DNA of 64,000 nt from Pseudomonadota bacterium. GTDB lineage: Bacteria > Pseudomonadota > Gammaproteobacteria > Burkholderiales > Casimicrobiaceae. The stretch's first letter is position 1. Each line of letters begins with the position of its first letter. Under the pieces are notes generated by a model, which made no database searches, was not told the origin of the DNA, and saw only the letters and a program-made list of their open reading frames with translations. This document shows positions 46,534 to 56,610 of the stretch, piece after piece. The position numbers and the translations under genes are program-made. Location of the stretch: NCBI GenBank assembly GCA_009786025.1, contig WQUA01000007.1, forward strand, positions 1 through 64,000, written 5' to 3'.

Positions 46534-46783
46534 CAGGTACCAGAGGCCAGAGATCAGGAATCAAAAAATCATTTCACGCGAAGGCGCGAAGATGGGCTCC
46601 CTCTCCCGCTTGTGGGAGAGGGAGCTGGAAAAAGCAAAAAAGGGTTTCCGGACGGCGCTTCGCTTGTCCAGACTACGCATACTTCCCCGATATCCCTTTG
46701 CGCCTTCGCGTGAGAGATTCTTTGCGCTCTTTGCGGTTAAAATTTTTTTAGTTATTTAGTCAGAGATAAAAACGGAGAACCCC
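46534..46783. repeat. Repeat block between nrdA and nrdB, with a 14-bp perfect inverted repeat
   Basis: Family B starts two bases after the nrdA stop (CCAGAGGCCAGAGATCAGGA). TCACGCGAAGGCGC (46574-46587) and its exact complement GCGCCTTCGCGTGA (46700-46713) flank a palindrome CCCTCTCCCGCTTGTGGGAG (about 46599-46618), followed by family C (TTCTTTGCGCTCTTTGCGGT, about 46718-46737). The nrdAB transcript would carry large hairpins here. No gene is present. Confidence 0.85.
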
Positions 46784-47881
46784 ATGCTAACCTTTGAAGA
46801 AGTCGCCGCGCCCAGCGCGACCGACCGCGCGCTGGCCGAAGCCGCCGCAAAACACATCGCAACCCGTCGCGTGCGCGTCGAAGACAAGCTCATCATCAAC
46901 GGCAAGGCCGACGTCAACCAGCTCGTACCGTTCAAATACAACTGGGCATGGGACAAATATCTTGCTGGTTGCGCGAATCACTGGATGCCGCAGGAAGTCA
47001 ACATGCAACGCGACATCGAACTGTGGAAAAACCCGAACGGATTGACCGATGACGAGAGACTCATCGTTATTCGCAACCTCGGTTTTTTCACTACCGCTGA
47101 TTCGTTGGCCGCGAACAACATCGTGCTCGGCACCTACCGCCACATTACTGCGCCGGAGTGCCGTCAATACCTGTTGCGGCAGGCGTTCGAGGAAGCGATT
47201 CACACGCACGCTTACCAATACATCGTTGAAAGTCTCGGTCTCGACGAAGGCGAAATTTTCAACGCTTACCACGAAATCAAGTCGATTGCGGAAAAAGACG
47301 CGTTCCTGATGCCGTTTATCGACACGTTGACCAATCCGGCTTTCAAGACCGGAACCGTCGAGAACGATCAGAAATTGCTGAAGTCGCTGATTGTTTTCGC
47401 CTGCATCATGGAAGGCTTGTTTTTTTACGTCGGTTTCGTGCAAATCTTGGCGCTTGGACGCCAGAACAAACTGGTCGGCGCCTCCGAACAGTATCAGTAC
47501 ATTCTGCGCGATGAATCGATGCACTGCAACTTCGGCATCGACATGATCAACACCATCAAACTGGAGAACCCGCATTTGTGGACGCCCGAATTCAGACAGG
47601 AAATCAGCGATCTCATCAAAAAAGCGGTCGATCTCGAATACGCTTACGCGGAAGACACCATGCCGCGCGGCGTGTTGGGGCTTAACGCGCCGATGTTCAA
47701 AGAGTACCTGCGCTTCATCGCTAACCGGCGTTGCCAGCAAATTGGCCTCGATTTGCTTTTCCCCGGCGCCGACAATCCGTTCCCGTGGATGTCGGAAGTC
47801 ATCGACCTGAAGAAGGAAAAGAACTTTTTCGAGACGCGAGTGACGGAGTATCAGACAGGCGGAACGCTGAGTTGGGATTAA
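46784..47881 (+). CDS. nrdB: Ribonucleoside-diphosphate reductase beta subunit, class Ia
   Basis: Radical-generating subunit, 365 residues. [12 protein letters not shown] carries iron ligands Glu137 and His140 and the radical tyrosine Tyr144, spaced as in E. coli E115-H118-Y122. A later metal-ligand stretch is [14 protein letters not shown]. The C-terminus, [10 protein letters not shown], is the peptide that docks on NrdA. CGGAG precedes the ATG. Confidence 0.98.
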   Translation: MLTFEEVAAPSATDRALAEAAAKHIATRRVRVEDKLIINGKADVNQLVPFKYNWAWDKYLAGCANHWMPQEVNMQRDIELWKNPNGLTDDERLIVIRNLGFFTTADSLAANNIVLGTYRHITAPECRQYLLRQAFEEAIHTHAYQYIVESLGLDEGEIFNAYHEIKSIAEKDAFLMPFIDTLTNPAFKTGTVENDQKLLKSLIVFACIMEGLFFYVGFVQILALGRQNKLVGASEQYQYILRDESMHCNFGIDMINTIKLENPHLWTPEFRQEISDLIKKAVDLEYAYAEDTMPRGVLGLNAPMFKEYLRFIANRRCQQIGLDLLFPGADNPFPWMSEVIDLKKEKNFFETRVTEYQTGGTLSWD

Positions 47882-48291
47882 GAAACGCTCTCCCTTCCTG
47901 CGTACTGGTATTTGCATAGGCAAGACGCATTGCGAGCGGCTTTCAGTCGCGAGCGAAGCGTGGCGGGAAGCAATCCAGAAACTTGGCGCATTGAAACAAC
48001 ACGGGATTGCTTCGTCACTTCGCTTCTCGCAATGACGGCGCTTGTATTTCACACGGAGGAACGAAGCTACGAAAAAGAAAAGCTCCTTCCCTCGCTTGCG
48101 GGGGGGATGGTGGGCGGGGCAACAAACCCCGCCTGCCTTCGGCAGCCGCTCCTTTAAAAGAGATTATGAGAACAGCTGTAGGAACGACGGTACGGGGTGC
48201 GCTGACCCAACGCTGTTCAATAGCTCGGTGGCAGGTGTAAGATAAATCCTGTTCTGTTGTAAAACACCTGTTTCTCCGAAGGAGCGTTGCA
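47882..48291. repeat. Spacer with family D inverted pair and a family A-like palindrome
   Basis: GCATTGCGAGCG...GCGGGAAGCAATCC (about 47929-47970) and GGGATTGCTTCG...CTCGCAATGACGG (about 48003-48030) are opposite halves of the same element, an inverted pair. A G-rich palindrome CTTCCCTCGCTTGCGGGGGG follows near 48088. From about 48165 to 48291 the sequence is unremarkable and probably contains the DUF2461 gene promoter (GATAAATCCTGTTC region not conclusive). AAGGAG lies just before that gene. Confidence 0.7.
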
Positions 48292-48972
48292 ATGTTTACC
48301 TTTACCCGAAACACGTTCCAATTTCTCACCGAACTGGAAGCCAACAACAACCGCCCCTGGTTCACGGAGAATAAACCCCGCTATGAAGCGTTGGTGCGCG
48401 AACCGGCGCTGGATTTTATCGACGCCATGGCGACGCGGCTGAAGAAGTTTGCACCGCACTTCCGCGCCGACGCCCGCAAGGTCGGTGGCTCGTTGATGCG
48501 GGTTTATCGCGATACGCGCTATGCGAACGATAAAACGCCCTACAAAACCAACATTGGGATTCAATTTCGGCATGAGCTTGGCAAGGATGTTCATGCGCCG
48601 GGTTTCTACGTACATATTGCGAACAACGAATGTTTCTTCGCGGCGGGTTGCTGGCATCCGGAAGCAGACGTGCTCTGGAAGATACGCAACGCCGTCGCGC
48701 TGGACCCGGAGCAATGGTTCGAGGCGCGCGATGATAAAAAATTCAATAAGTGCTGGGCGCTGGACGGCGATACATTGATCCGGCCGCCGCGCGGTTTTGC
48801 CGCCGATCATGTGGCGATCGACGACCTCAAGCGCAAGGATTTCATCGCTGTGGCGCCGCTGTCGAAAGAGGAAACGATTTCGGCGGATTTCGTCAAGCTG
48901 ACGGCGCGGCGTTTTTCGGAAACGGCGCCGCTGATGAGGTTTTTGTGTAAGGCGCTGGAAGTTCAATTCTGA
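48292..48972 (+). CDS. DUF2461 family protein
   Basis: A 226-residue cytosolic protein starting FTRNTFQFLTELEANNNRPWFTENKPRYE and continuing with GGSLMRVYRDTRYANDKTPYKTNIGIQFRHE and GFYVHIANNECFFAAGCWHPE. This is the DUF2461 (TIGR02453) pattern. The fold is conserved but the function is unknown. It is monocistronic, with GAAGGAG about nine bases before the ATG, and is followed by the tRNA-Cys promoter. Confidence 0.9.
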   Translation: MFTFTRNTFQFLTELEANNNRPWFTENKPRYEALVREPALDFIDAMATRLKKFAPHFRADARKVGGSLMRVYRDTRYANDKTPYKTNIGIQFRHELGKDVHAPGFYVHIANNECFFAAGCWHPEADVLWKIRNAVALDPEQWFEARDDKKFNKCWALDGDTLIRPPRGFAADHVAIDDLKRKDFIAVAPLSKEETISADFVKLTARRFSETAPLMRFLCKALEVQF

Positions 48973-49071
48973 ACAAAAGGGCAGGGCGGAACTTTTGGGG
49001 CGCGGTGGTTCAAGGCAGGAAGCGTTTTTCGTCATGAGCGTGGCGGCGAAGGTTAGGCTCAACTGTTGCCG

Positions 49072-49100
49072 TTGTGAACTTTTCGGAACCATGCGATAAT
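49072..49100 (+). promoter_or_regulatory. Promoter of tRNA-Cys
   Basis: TTGTGA and GATAAT are separated by 17 bases and would start a transcript about 18 bases before the mature tRNA 5' end. The arrangement fits a stand-alone tRNA gene. Confidence 0.6.
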
Positions 49101-49124
49101 TATCCACTCGCGATTTCTCCCCTG

Positions 49125-49198
49125 GGCGGGGTGGCAGAGTGGTCATGCAGCGGCCTGCAAAGCCGTCTACGCCGGTTCGATTCCGACCTCCGCCTCCA
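49125..49198 (+). tRNA. tRNA-Cys (anticodon GCA)
   Basis: 74 bases fold as a cloverleaf. The acceptor arm GGCGGGG pairs with CTCCGCC (one G-U). The anticodon arm is CGGC-CTGCAAA-GCCG with anticodon GCA. The T arm is GCCGG-TTCGATT-CCGAC (one mismatched pair), and the discriminator T is followed by an encoded CCA. The D and anticodon regions closely match E. coli tRNA-Cys. The MFS gene ORF in the track wrongly begins inside it. Confidence 0.97.
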
Positions 49199-49244
49199 GT
49201 TGATTGAAGTTCGGATGCGCGCTGTCTGTGCGCCGACGCATATC

Positions 49245-50591
49245 ATGGCAAGCCACTCGCAGCGAGCATTGCTTCTTATCATTGCCATCGGGTTTTTTAT
49301 GCAGTCGCTCGATGCAACGATTCTCAACACGGCGCTGCCGTCCATTGCCGTTGACCTCCACACCAGCCCGCTGAAAATGCAGATGGTGGTCATTTCGTAC
49401 ATCCTGACCGTTGCGCTGCTGATTCCTACGTCGGGCTGGCTCGCCGATCGCTTCGGTACACAACGAATTTTTCTCGCCGCTATTGTTTTGTTTTGTATTG
49501 GCTCACTGTTGTGCGCGTTATCGACGACGCTGTGGCAACTGGTCGGCGCTCGCGTCATTCAAGGGATAGGCGGTGCGTTCCTGATGCCGGTCGGGCGTTT
49601 GGTGGTGTTGCTGGCGTTTTCAAAGCAGGATTTTGTGGGGGCAATGAGCTTCGTCACCATCCCCGGATTGGTCGGCCCACTGATCGGGCCGGCGCTGGGT
49701 GGGTGGCTGGCGCAATACGCCGGCTGGCATTGGATTTTTCTGATCAATTTGCCGGTTGGCGCGATTGGTTTATGGGGCGTTTCGAAGAAGATGGCCAATT
49801 TCCGGCAATCGACTGCCGTTTTCGATTGGTCGGGTTTTGCTTTCTTCGGCGGCGGACTGTTGATGCTTTCGCTGGCGTTGCAGGGGTTCAGCGAGCGGGC
49901 GCTATCGACGGCGCTGTCGTTGTGTCTGTTGCTATCCGGCGGCGCGTTACAGACCGCTTACTGGCTGCGCGCTTTCAAGGTCGAGCAACCTCTGTTCAGC
50001 CCCTCGCTGTTCCGAATACCGACGTATGCGATCGGGACGTTCGGCAATATTTTTGCCCGCCTTGGTAGCGGCAGCATGCCGTTTCTGATGCCCCTTTTTC
50101 TGCAACTTGTGTTGGGCTTTCCGCCGGCGAAAGCCGGGTTGCTGATGATCGTCACCGCCGCCAGCGCCATTTCCGCCAAAACGGTGGTGACGTTTCTGCT
50201 GTCGCGTTGGGGATACCGGCTGATTTTGTCGATCAATACGTTACTGCTGGGGTTGATGATCGTCGGCTTCATGTTGGTCACGCCGGAAACATCGCTGTTG
50301 CTGTTACTCGTGCAACTCGGGGCTTTCGGCTTCATTAATTCCATCCAGTTCACGGCGATGAATACGCTGACGTTGCTCGACCTCGGCGCCGAAAAAGCAA
50401 GCAGCGGCAACAGTCTTTTTTCGGTGGTGATGCAGTTGTCGATGAGCCTCGGCGTCGCCGTGTCTTCGGTGTTCCTCAACCTGTTCAGTTTCGCTGGCGT
50501 CGAGCGCGCGTTTCACCTGACGTATCTTTTGGTTGGTGTATTGACGCAGTGCGCGTCGCTGATTTTCCTGCAATTGAAACGAGGGTCGTGA
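49245..50591 (+). CDS. MFS exporter, DHA2 family, MdtD-like
   Basis: A 448-residue membrane protein with about 14 predicted helices. FFMQSLDATILNTALPSIAVDLHTSPLKMQMVVISYILTVALLIPTSGWLADRFGTQRIFLAAI is the DHA2 N-terminus, and GPLIGPALGGWLAQYAGWHWIFLINLPVG carries antiporter motif C. It resembles E. coli MdtD. Probably a proton-driven efflux pump; substrate unknown. The start is ATG 49245, 46 bases after the tRNA. Confidence 0.92.
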   Translation: MASHSQRALLLIIAIGFFMQSLDATILNTALPSIAVDLHTSPLKMQMVVISYILTVALLIPTSGWLADRFGTQRIFLAAIVLFCIGSLLCALSTTLWQLVGARVIQGIGGAFLMPVGRLVVLLAFSKQDFVGAMSFVTIPGLVGPLIGPALGGWLAQYAGWHWIFLINLPVGAIGLWGVSKKMANFRQSTAVFDWSGFAFFGGGLLMLSLALQGFSERALSTALSLCLLLSGGALQTAYWLRAFKVEQPLFSPSLFRIPTYAIGTFGNIFARLGSGSMPFLMPLFLQLVLGFPPAKAGLLMIVTAASAISAKTVVTFLLSRWGYRLILSINTLLLGLMIVGFMLVTPETSLLLLLVQLGAFGFINSIQFTAMNTLTLLDLGAEKASSGNSLFSVVMQLSMSLGVAVSSVFLNLFSFAGVERAFHLTYLLVGVLTQCASLIFLQLKRGS

Positions 50592-50611
50592 AAAGCCGCA
50601 CAACTTGTTTT

Positions 50612-51490
50612 TTATTGCGATGCCAACGCCCGCACGAAATTCGGCAACGCCAGCGCCGCGCCGTGCATCGCGCCGTTGTAATACTGAAGGTCACGGATGC
50701 CGCGTTCCTGTAACCGCATCTCGACAGCCTCAGCAGTCAGTCGGTGCGGATCGGCGCGTTGTGAGCAAAACGCCATCAGCCACAGTCCTCCATACAGCGG
50801 CACCGAGGTGAGGTAGGGGACGACATGGTTAAAGGCTTCGCACAAACGCAGCAGCGTTTCGCGGATCTGCGCCGGGTTGGCGAGCGGGCTGGCGATGTGC
50901 AGAGTCATGATGCCGTTGTCGCCCAGGCGGGCGGCGCAGGCATGGTAAAACTCTGGCGTGTAGAGCAGCGTTGACGGGCCGCCCGGATCGGTCAGGTCGA
51001 GCACGATCAGATCGAATGTCTCGGTACTGGTTTTGACGTAGGCGAAACCATCCTCGATTTTCAGCGTGAGCCGCGGATCGTCAAGGCTGCCACGGTGTAC
51101 GCGCTGCAGATAGCGGCGGGAAATATCGACCACCGCCTGGTCGATTTCCACCAGCGTAATATGTTCGATGCCCGGGTGTTTGAACAACTCCTCGGCCGAA
51201 CCGCCGTCGCCGCCGCCGACGATGAGCGCGCGACGTGGGGCGTTGTGCGTGATGGCAGCCATATGAACGAGATTCTCATGATAGAAAAACTCATCCTTTT
51301 CTGAGGTCATGAAATGGCCATCGAGCCGAAACAGGGTGCCGAACGATTCGGAGTCGTGCACTTCGACTTCCTGTAGCCCTGAATGGAAGGCTTCATGTTG
51401 CTTTGACGAGCGGATGAAGAAGCCCCAATCGGGCGTCAGCGATTCTGTCAAAGCATCTCCGGGAATATTCGGAGATGCCGGCTTAACCAT
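50612..51490 (-). CDS. speE: Spermidine synthase (polyamine aminopropyltransferase)
   Basis: Transfers the aminopropyl group of decarboxylated SAM to putrescine. GTLFRLDGHFMTSEKDEFFYHENLVHMAAITHNAPRRALIVGGGDGGSAEELFKH is the SAM-binding core and VLDLTDPGGPSTLLYTPEFYHA the catalytic region. It has 292 residues. Its ATG at 51490 overlaps the end of speD by eight bases, so the two are coupled. The ORF-track start at 51613 is inside speD. Confidence 0.97.
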   Translation of the reverse strand: MVKPASPNIPGDALTESLTPDWGFFIRSSKQHEAFHSGLQEVEVHDSESFGTLFRLDGHFMTSEKDEFFYHENLVHMAAITHNAPRRALIVGGGDGGSAEELFKHPGIEHITLVEIDQAVVDISRRYLQRVHRGSLDDPRLTLKIEDGFAYVKTSTETFDLIVLDLTDPGGPSTLLYTPEFYHACAARLGDNGIMTLHIASPLANPAQIRETLLRLCEAFNHVVPYLTSVPLYGGLWLMAFCSQRADPHRLTAEAVEMRLQERGIRDLQYYNGAMHGAALALPNFVRALASQ

Positions 51491-51848
51491 CCTTACCGCC
51501 TCGCAGAATCTTTTGGGAGTGCGCGCGCGCCGGTTTGAAAACGGCTTCGATGATGTCGTAGAGTTTTTGCGCCTTGGCGGTGTTGTCGGTGGTGTAATTG
51601 CAGACGTACACATCGACGGTCACGAAACCCGATTCCGGCCAAGTATGGATCGCCAGATGCGACTCAGCCAGAATCACGGCGCCGGTAACGCCGTGCGGTT
51701 CAAATTGATAAAAACGTTCTCCGACAGTGGTCAGCCCGGCAACCTCAACGGCTTTCAGACAAACTTCGCGCAATGCCTCGGCACGGTTAAATTCCGGCGT
51801 GTGGGCAGGGCAGCCATACCACTCTCCTAACAAATGGACACCGTCCAT
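51483..51848 (-). CDS. speD: S-adenosylmethionine decarboxylase proenzyme
   Basis: Pyruvoyl enzyme of 121 residues making the aminopropyl donor for SpeE. AESHLAIHTWPESG contains the self-cleavage site Glu62-Ser63 and His68, and VYVCNYT has Cys83. All match the positions in the well-studied short bacterial enzymes. AAGGAGG precedes the ATG. It is the first gene of a speD-speE operon with a structured leader. Confidence 0.97.
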   Translation of the reverse strand: MDGVHLLGEWYGCPAHTPEFNRAEALREVCLKAVEVAGLTTVGERFYQFEPHGVTGAVILAESHLAIHTWPESGFVTVDVYVCNYTTDNTAKAQKLYDIIEAVFKPARAHSQKILRGGKDG

Positions 51849-51970
51849 ACGTTTCTCCCCTCCTTAAAGGAAAAGCCCCACCCCCGTACACAGAGCAGAG
51901 CGCCGGAAAAAGACGGCGCTCGCGCGGACGAGCAGAAGGGCACCCACAAACCTCCGGCAAGCCGAAGGAA
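51849..51970 (-). promoter_or_regulatory. Structured 5' leader of speD-speE
   Basis: Read on the minus strand, a GATAAT -10-like box (51977-51982) would start transcription near 51970. The RNA then begins with a hairpin, CCTTCGG-CTTG-CCGGAGG (51951-51968). A second strong stem follows, GAGCGCCG/CGGCGCTC around a U-rich loop (51898-51921). A G-rich stretch and CCTTTAAGGAGG, where the Shine-Dalgarno is self-complementary, come last. The layout suggests post-transcriptional control, but it matches no riboswitch class I can name. Confidence 0.5.
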
Positions 51971-51982
51971 CTTATCATTATC

Positions 51983-52256
51983 TTATAAAACAAAGAATTT
52001 TGCAGCTTTTTTTATGGAAAAGGCGAAAAAAACTACAAAAAATCGGGGTGGAACGGGAGCAGAAAAAAGGGCGCAGAGAAAAATACCGGGTGGGCGCCGT
52101 CGGTGGCGGCCTGCTGGAAAATGTTTCGGGATATGACGGCGCCACCGTGACGCGGTGGCGTCTTCTGCGTTAAGCTTCGGGTCACGTGAACATTGAGACG
52201 TCTTGCGGTTCGCTATGCTTATTTTCGCTTAATTCCGTTTCTTATCGGTTCTTAAC
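51983..52256. other. Spacer between speD and tkt with a GC-rich hairpin
   Basis: No gene is seen. An A-rich tract lies at about 51985-52080. At 52140-52160, CGCCACCG pairs with CGGTGGCG around TGACG. It lacks a following T-run on the plus strand, so it is a hairpin of unknown role, probably in the tkt 5' region. Possible tkt promoter sequences lie in the AT-rich stretch near 52210-52250, but none is convincing. Confidence 0.4.
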
Positions 52257-54284
52257 ATGCCAACATCAACCCCTGTTCCTGTTTCCGATCTGGCCAACGC
52301 GTTGCGCTTTCTCGCCATCGACGCTATTGAAACCGCCAAAAGCGGTCATCCCGGCATGCCGATGGGGATGGCCGAAATTGCGGTGGCGCTCTGGCAGCGG
52401 CACCTGAAGCACCATCCCGGTAATCCGCATTGGCACGACCGCGACCGTTTCATTCTTTCGAACGGCCACGGCTCCATGCTGCAATATGCGCTGCTGCATT
52501 TGACCGGCTACGATCTGCCAGTGGGGGAACTCAAAAATTTCCGGCAAATGCACTCGAAGACGCCGGGGCATCCCGAAGTGGACGCGACGCCTGGTGTCGA
52601 GACGACCACCGGCCCGCTTGGCCAGGGCATCGCCAACGCAGTTGGAATGGCGCTCACCGAAAAAATGCTGGCGGCGCAGTTCAACCGCTCCGGCCATACG
52701 ATTGTCGATCATCACACCTATGTGTTTCTCGGCGACGGTTGCCTGATGGAAGGCGTGTCGCACGAAGTTTGCTCATTGGCCGGCACCTGGAAGCTGGGCA
52801 AGTTGATTGCGATCTACGACGATAACGGTATTTCGATCGATGGCGATGTGCGCGGCTGGTTGACCGACGATACGCCGAAGCGTTTCGAGGCTTACGGCTG
52901 GCAAGTGATCCGCGGTGTCGATGGACACAACGTCGATGCTGTCGATGCAGCGATTCGCGCGGCGCGGCTCGAAAAGGAAAAGCCGACCTTGATTTGCTGC
53001 AAGACCGTAATCGGAAAAGGCGCGCCGACCAAAGGCGGCACGGCGGACACACACGGTGCGCCGCTCGGCGAAAAAGAAATTGCCGCGACCCGCGCGGCGC
53101 TGGGCTGGACATCTGCGCCGTTCGAAATTCCGCAGTCGGTATATCAGACGTGGGACGCGCGGGCGCGGGGCGCCGAAAGCGAAGCCGAGTGGAAGCGGCG
53201 CTTTGAGGCGTATCGCGCGGCGTATCCCAAGCTGGCTGCCGAATTCATCCGCCGGATGGAGAAGAAATTACCGGCGGACTTTGAACAAGTGACGGCAGCG
53301 TTCATTGCAACGCAGAACGGCAAAGCCGAAACCGTATCAACGCGCAAGGCGTCGCAGCAGGCGATCGAAGCGATTGCGCCGCATCTGCCGGAATTCCTCG
53401 GCGGTTCAGCGGATTTGACCGGCTCGGTATTTACCAACTGGTCAGGAAGCCGGGCGCTGACGCCGGACGGACAAGGCAACCACATTCATTACGGTGTGCG
53501 CGAATTCGCGATGCTGGCGATAGCGAACGGCGTGGCGCTGCACGGTGGTTTCATTCCGTATGGCGGGACTTTCCTGACGTTCTCCGATTACGCGCGCAAC
53601 GCGTTGCGGATGGCGGCGCTGATGAAGCAGCGCGTGATTTCCGTATTTACGCACGACTCGATCGGCCTTGGCGAGGACGGACCGACGCACCAATCCATTG
53701 AGCACGCGTCCAGCTTGCGACTGATCCCGAACATGGATGTCTGGCGGCCTTGCGACACCGTTGAAACGGCGGTGGCCTGGCAGCAGGCGCTGCTGCGCGA
53801 CGGCGGACCGAGCTGCCTGCTTTTCACGCGGCAGAATGTACCGTTCGTCGGACGTGACGACAAGGCGCTTGCCGCAATCTCTCGCGGCGGTTATGTGCTC
53901 GCTGATTTTCCGGGTGAAGGAAAGAAAGTCGTGATGATCGCGACCGGTTCGGAAGTGACGCTGGCGCTGCAAGCGCGCGAAGCGCTGGCGAAAGAAGGGA
54001 TCGCCGTGCGCGTGGTGTCGATGCCGTGCACGTCGCGTTTCGATCAACAGGGCGCGTCGTACCGCGCGCAGGTTTTGCCGCCTGGCGCTCCACGCCTGGC
54101 GATTGAAGCGGGGACGACGCATTTCTGGCATCGTTATGTCGGCGCTTTGGATAACACGCAAAGCGCGGTGATCGGCATCGACACGTTCGGCGAATCAGCG
54201 CCGGCGCCGGCGCTGTTCAAACATTTTGGTTTTACGGTGGAGAATGTGATGGCGACGGCTCGCCGCATTCTCGGTATTCGTTGA
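52257..54284 (+). CDS. tkt: Transketolase
   Basis: TPP-dependent enzyme of the pentose phosphate and Calvin pathways, 675 residues. [46 protein letters not shown] and [12 protein letters not shown] (the TPP/Mg motif) lie in the N-terminal domain. [19 protein letters not shown] and [13 protein letters not shown] are in the middle domain. It heads a tkt-gap-pgk cluster, linking sugar rearrangement to lower glycolysis/gluconeogenesis. Confidence 0.97.
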   Translation: MPTSTPVPVSDLANALRFLAIDAIETAKSGHPGMPMGMAEIAVALWQRHLKHHPGNPHWHDRDRFILSNGHGSMLQYALLHLTGYDLPVGELKNFRQMHSKTPGHPEVDATPGVETTTGPLGQGIANAVGMALTEKMLAAQFNRSGHTIVDHHTYVFLGDGCLMEGVSHEVCSLAGTWKLGKLIAIYDDNGISIDGDVRGWLTDDTPKRFEAYGWQVIRGVDGHNVDAVDAAIRAARLEKEKPTLICCKTVIGKGAPTKGGTADTHGAPLGEKEIAATRAALGWTSAPFEIPQSVYQTWDARARGAESEAEWKRRFEAYRAAYPKLAAEFIRRMEKKLPADFEQVTAAFIATQNGKAETVSTRKASQQAIEAIAPHLPEFLGGSADLTGSVFTNWSGSRALTPDGQGNHIHYGVREFAMLAIANGVALHGGFIPYGGTFLTFSDYARNALRMAALMKQRVISVFTHDSIGLGEDGPTHQSIEHASSLRLIPNMDVWRPCDTVETAVAWQQALLRDGGPSCLLFTRQNVPFVGRDDKALAAISRGGYVLADFPGEGKKVVMIATGSEVTLALQAREALAKEGIAVRVVSMPCTSRFDQQGASYRAQVLPPGAPRLAIEAGTTHFWHRYVGALDNTQSAVIGIDTFGESAPAPALFKHFGFTVENVMATARRILGIR

Positions 54285-54313
54285 AGTCAACTCAATTAAG
54301 CTAAGGAGCTATC

Positions 54314-55330
54314 ATGACAACCATCAAAGTCGCCATCAACGGTTATGGCCGCATCGGCCGCAATATTTTACGGGCGCTTTATGAGAGCGATCAAAAAGCG
54401 CCGATCGACATCGTCGCCATCAACGATTTGGGCAGCCCGGAAACCAACGCACATTTGACGCGCTACGACACGACGCACGGAAAATTCCCGGGTAAAATCG
54501 AAGTCGATGGCGACGCGATGATCATCAACGGCGACCGCATCAAAGTGTTTGCACAACGCGATCCGGCGCAGTTGCCCTGGGGCGAATTGGGCGTCGATGT
54601 GGTGCTGGAGTGTACGGGACTTTTCACCAGCAAAGAAAAAGCAAGCGCGCACCTTAAAGCCGGCGCCAAAAAAGTGATCATCTCGGCGCCGGGCGGCAAC
54701 GATGTCGATGCGACGATTGTTTACGGCGTCAACCATCAGGTTTTGAAAGCGTCGGATACGGTGATTTCCAATGCGTCGTGTACGACCAATTGCCTGGCGC
54801 CGATCGTGCAGCCATTGCACGCCAAAATCGGCGTCGTCAACGGGCTGATGACCACGATCCACGCCTACACCAACGACCAGGTGTTGACCGACGTTTACCA
54901 CAGCGATTTGCGGCGCGCCCGTTCGGCAACGATGAGCATGATCCCGACCAAAACCGGCGCGGCGGCGGCGGTGGGTCTGGTGATGCCGGAACTCAACGGC
55001 AAGCTGGACGGTTTTGCGATGCGTGTGCCGACGATCAATGTTTCCGTTGTCGATCTGACGTTTATCGCGGCGCGCGACACCACCGTTGATGAAGTGAACG
55101 CGATCCTCAAAACTGCCTCCGAACAAGGGCCGCTCGTCGGCATTCTCGGTTACAACAAAGCGCCGCTGGTGTCGATGGACTTCAACCACGACGCGCGTTC
55201 GTCGATCTTTGATGCGACATTGACCAAAGTCAGCGGTCGCCTGGTCAAAGTATCGAGCTGGTACGACAACGAATGGGGTTTCTCGAACCGGATGCTCGAT
55301 ACGACTGTGGCGCTGATGCGGGCGAAGTGA
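54314..55330 (+). CDS. gap: Glyceraldehyde-3-phosphate dehydrogenase, type I
   Basis: NAD-dependent oxidation of glyceraldehyde 3-phosphate. [18 protein letters not shown] is the Rossmann motif, [18 protein letters not shown] holds the catalytic cysteine, and [15 protein letters not shown] is the conserved C-terminus. It has 338 residues. AAGGAG precedes the ATG. It follows tkt by 29 bases. Confidence 0.97.
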   Translation: MTTIKVAINGYGRIGRNILRALYESDQKAPIDIVAINDLGSPETNAHLTRYDTTHGKFPGKIEVDGDAMIINGDRIKVFAQRDPAQLPWGELGVDVVLECTGLFTSKEKASAHLKAGAKKVIISAPGGNDVDATIVYGVNHQVLKASDTVISNASCTTNCLAPIVQPLHAKIGVVNGLMTTIHAYTNDQVLTDVYHSDLRRARSATMSMIPTKTGAAAAVGLVMPELNGKLDGFAMRVPTINVSVVDLTFIAARDTTVDEVNAILKTASEQGPLVGILGYNKAPLVSMDFNHDARSSIFDATLTKVSGRLVKVSSWYDNEWGFSNRMLDTTVALMRAK

Positions 55331-55428
55331 ATCTTTCCCCTCTCCCGTCCCTTTGGGGCACCCTCTCCCGCAAGCGGGAGAGGGGAGACAGCACAACGAT
55401 TCCTCGGCTGATTAAAGGAGATTGAACC
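55331..55428. repeat. Family A palindrome between gap and pgk
   Basis: TCCCCTCTCCCGTCCCTTTG...CTCTCCCGCAAGCGGGAGAGG (about 55338-55384) forms a strong hairpin between two genes that are probably cotranscribed. There is no T-run after it, so it may stabilise or process the mRNA rather than terminate it. Confidence 0.75.
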
Positions 55429-56610
55429 ATGATGAAGTTCAAACGTCTTTCCGATATTGATGTTCGCAACAAGCGCGTTTTCATTCGCGCTGACATGAAC
55501 GTGCCGCAGGACGATCAGGGCGCGATTACCGACGACACGCGCATTCGCGCATCGCTTCCGGCGATTGAAGAGGCGCTGGCGCGCGGTGCGGTGGTGATGG
55601 TGACCTCGCATCTTGGCAGACCGACCGAAGGCGAGTGGCGCGCCGAAGATTCGTTGACGCCGGTGGCGCAACGGCTGTCGGAATTGCTGAAGAAGCCGGC
55701 GCCGTTGATCCGCGACTGGGTCAGCGATACGTCCTGGCAAAAAACGCTGAAGCCGGGCGACCTCGTGTTGCTCGAAAATTGCCGGATGAACAAAGGCGAG
55801 AAAAAGAACGATGAAAGTTTGTCTCGTTCAATGGCGGCGCTGTGCGATGTCTATGTAAACGATGCGTTCGGAACGGCGCACCGCGCCGAAGCGACCACGC
55901 ACGGTATCGGCTTTTATGCGCCGGTAGCGTGCGCCGGGCCGTTGATGGCGGCGGAACTGGATGCGTTAAGCCGGGCGTTGGCCGCGCCGAAGCGGCCGAT
56001 GGTGGCGATTGTCGCGGGATCGAAAGTATCGACCAAGCTCACCGTGTTGCGCGCGCTGGCGGAAAAAGTGGACACCTTGATTGTCGGCGGCGGTATTTCC
56101 AACACGTTTCTACTTGCACAGGGATTTCCGGTCGGTAAATCGCTGGCGGAACCTGATCTGGTGAACGAAGCCAAAGCGTTGTTGCACGATTTCCCCGGCA
56201 AGTTTCCGCTGCCGGTTGATGCGGTCTGCGCCCAATCGTTCTCTGCCGATGCGGCGGCGGAGACAAAAGGCATTGATCAGGTTGTTGACGACGATCTCAT
56301 TCTCGATGTTGGCCCGCGCACGATGGAAATGTTGACGCCGTTACTCATGTCGGCGGGCACCATCGTCTGGAACGGACCGCTCGGCGTTTTCGAGTTCGAC
56401 GCTTTCGCCGGAGGAACGCGCTCATTGGCGCAAACCATCGCGCGCTCGCCGGCTTTTTCGATTGCTGGCGGCGGCGATACACTGGCTGCGATCGCCAAAT
56501 TCGGCGTGGCGCAGAACATCAGCTATGTTTCGACCGGCGGTGGCGCGTTCCTTGAATTTCTTGAGGGAAAAGAGTTGCCAGCGGTGGCGATGCTGAACGC
56601 GCGGGCGTGA
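55429..56610 (+). CDS. pgk: Phosphoglycerate kinase
   Basis: Converts 1,3-bisphosphoglycerate to 3-phosphoglycerate with ATP formation. [56 protein letters not shown] and [17 protein letters not shown] are diagnostic; the GGGDTLAA nucleotide loop is near the end. It has 393 residues. AAAGGAG lies about ten bases before the first of two tandem ATGs. Confidence 0.97.
   Translation: MMKFKRLSDIDVRNKRVFIRADMNVPQDDQGAITDDTRIRASLPAIEEALARGAVVMVTSHLGRPTEGEWRAEDSLTPVAQRLSELLKKPAPLIRDWVSDTSWQKTLKPGDLVLLENCRMNKGEKKNDESLSRSMAALCDVYVNDAFGTAHRAEATTHGIGFYAPVACAGPLMAAELDALSRALAAPKRPMVAIVAGSKVSTKLTVLRALAEKVDTLIVGGGISNTFLLAQGFPVGKSLAEPDLVNEAKALLHDFPGKFPLPVDAVCAQSFSADAAAETKGIDQVVDDDLILDVGPRTMEMLTPLLMSAGTIVWNGPLGVFEFDAFAGGTRSLAQTIARSPAFSIAGGGDTLAAIAKFGVAQNISYVSTGGGAFLEFLEGKELPAVAMLNARA

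Noticed and set aside
46787-48052. 421-residue minus-strand ORF
   Set aside because: Antisense to nrdB, whose radical and metal ligands are intact; the opposite frame has no recognisable motif.
49074-49244. Longer N-terminus for the MFS gene
   Set aside because: The extension reads through tRNA-Cys; the family-like start is the ATG at 49245.
52140-52160. GC-rich hairpin as an intrinsic terminator before tkt
   Set aside because: No T-run follows on the plus strand and no plus-strand gene ends upstream of it; kept only as an unassigned hairpin.
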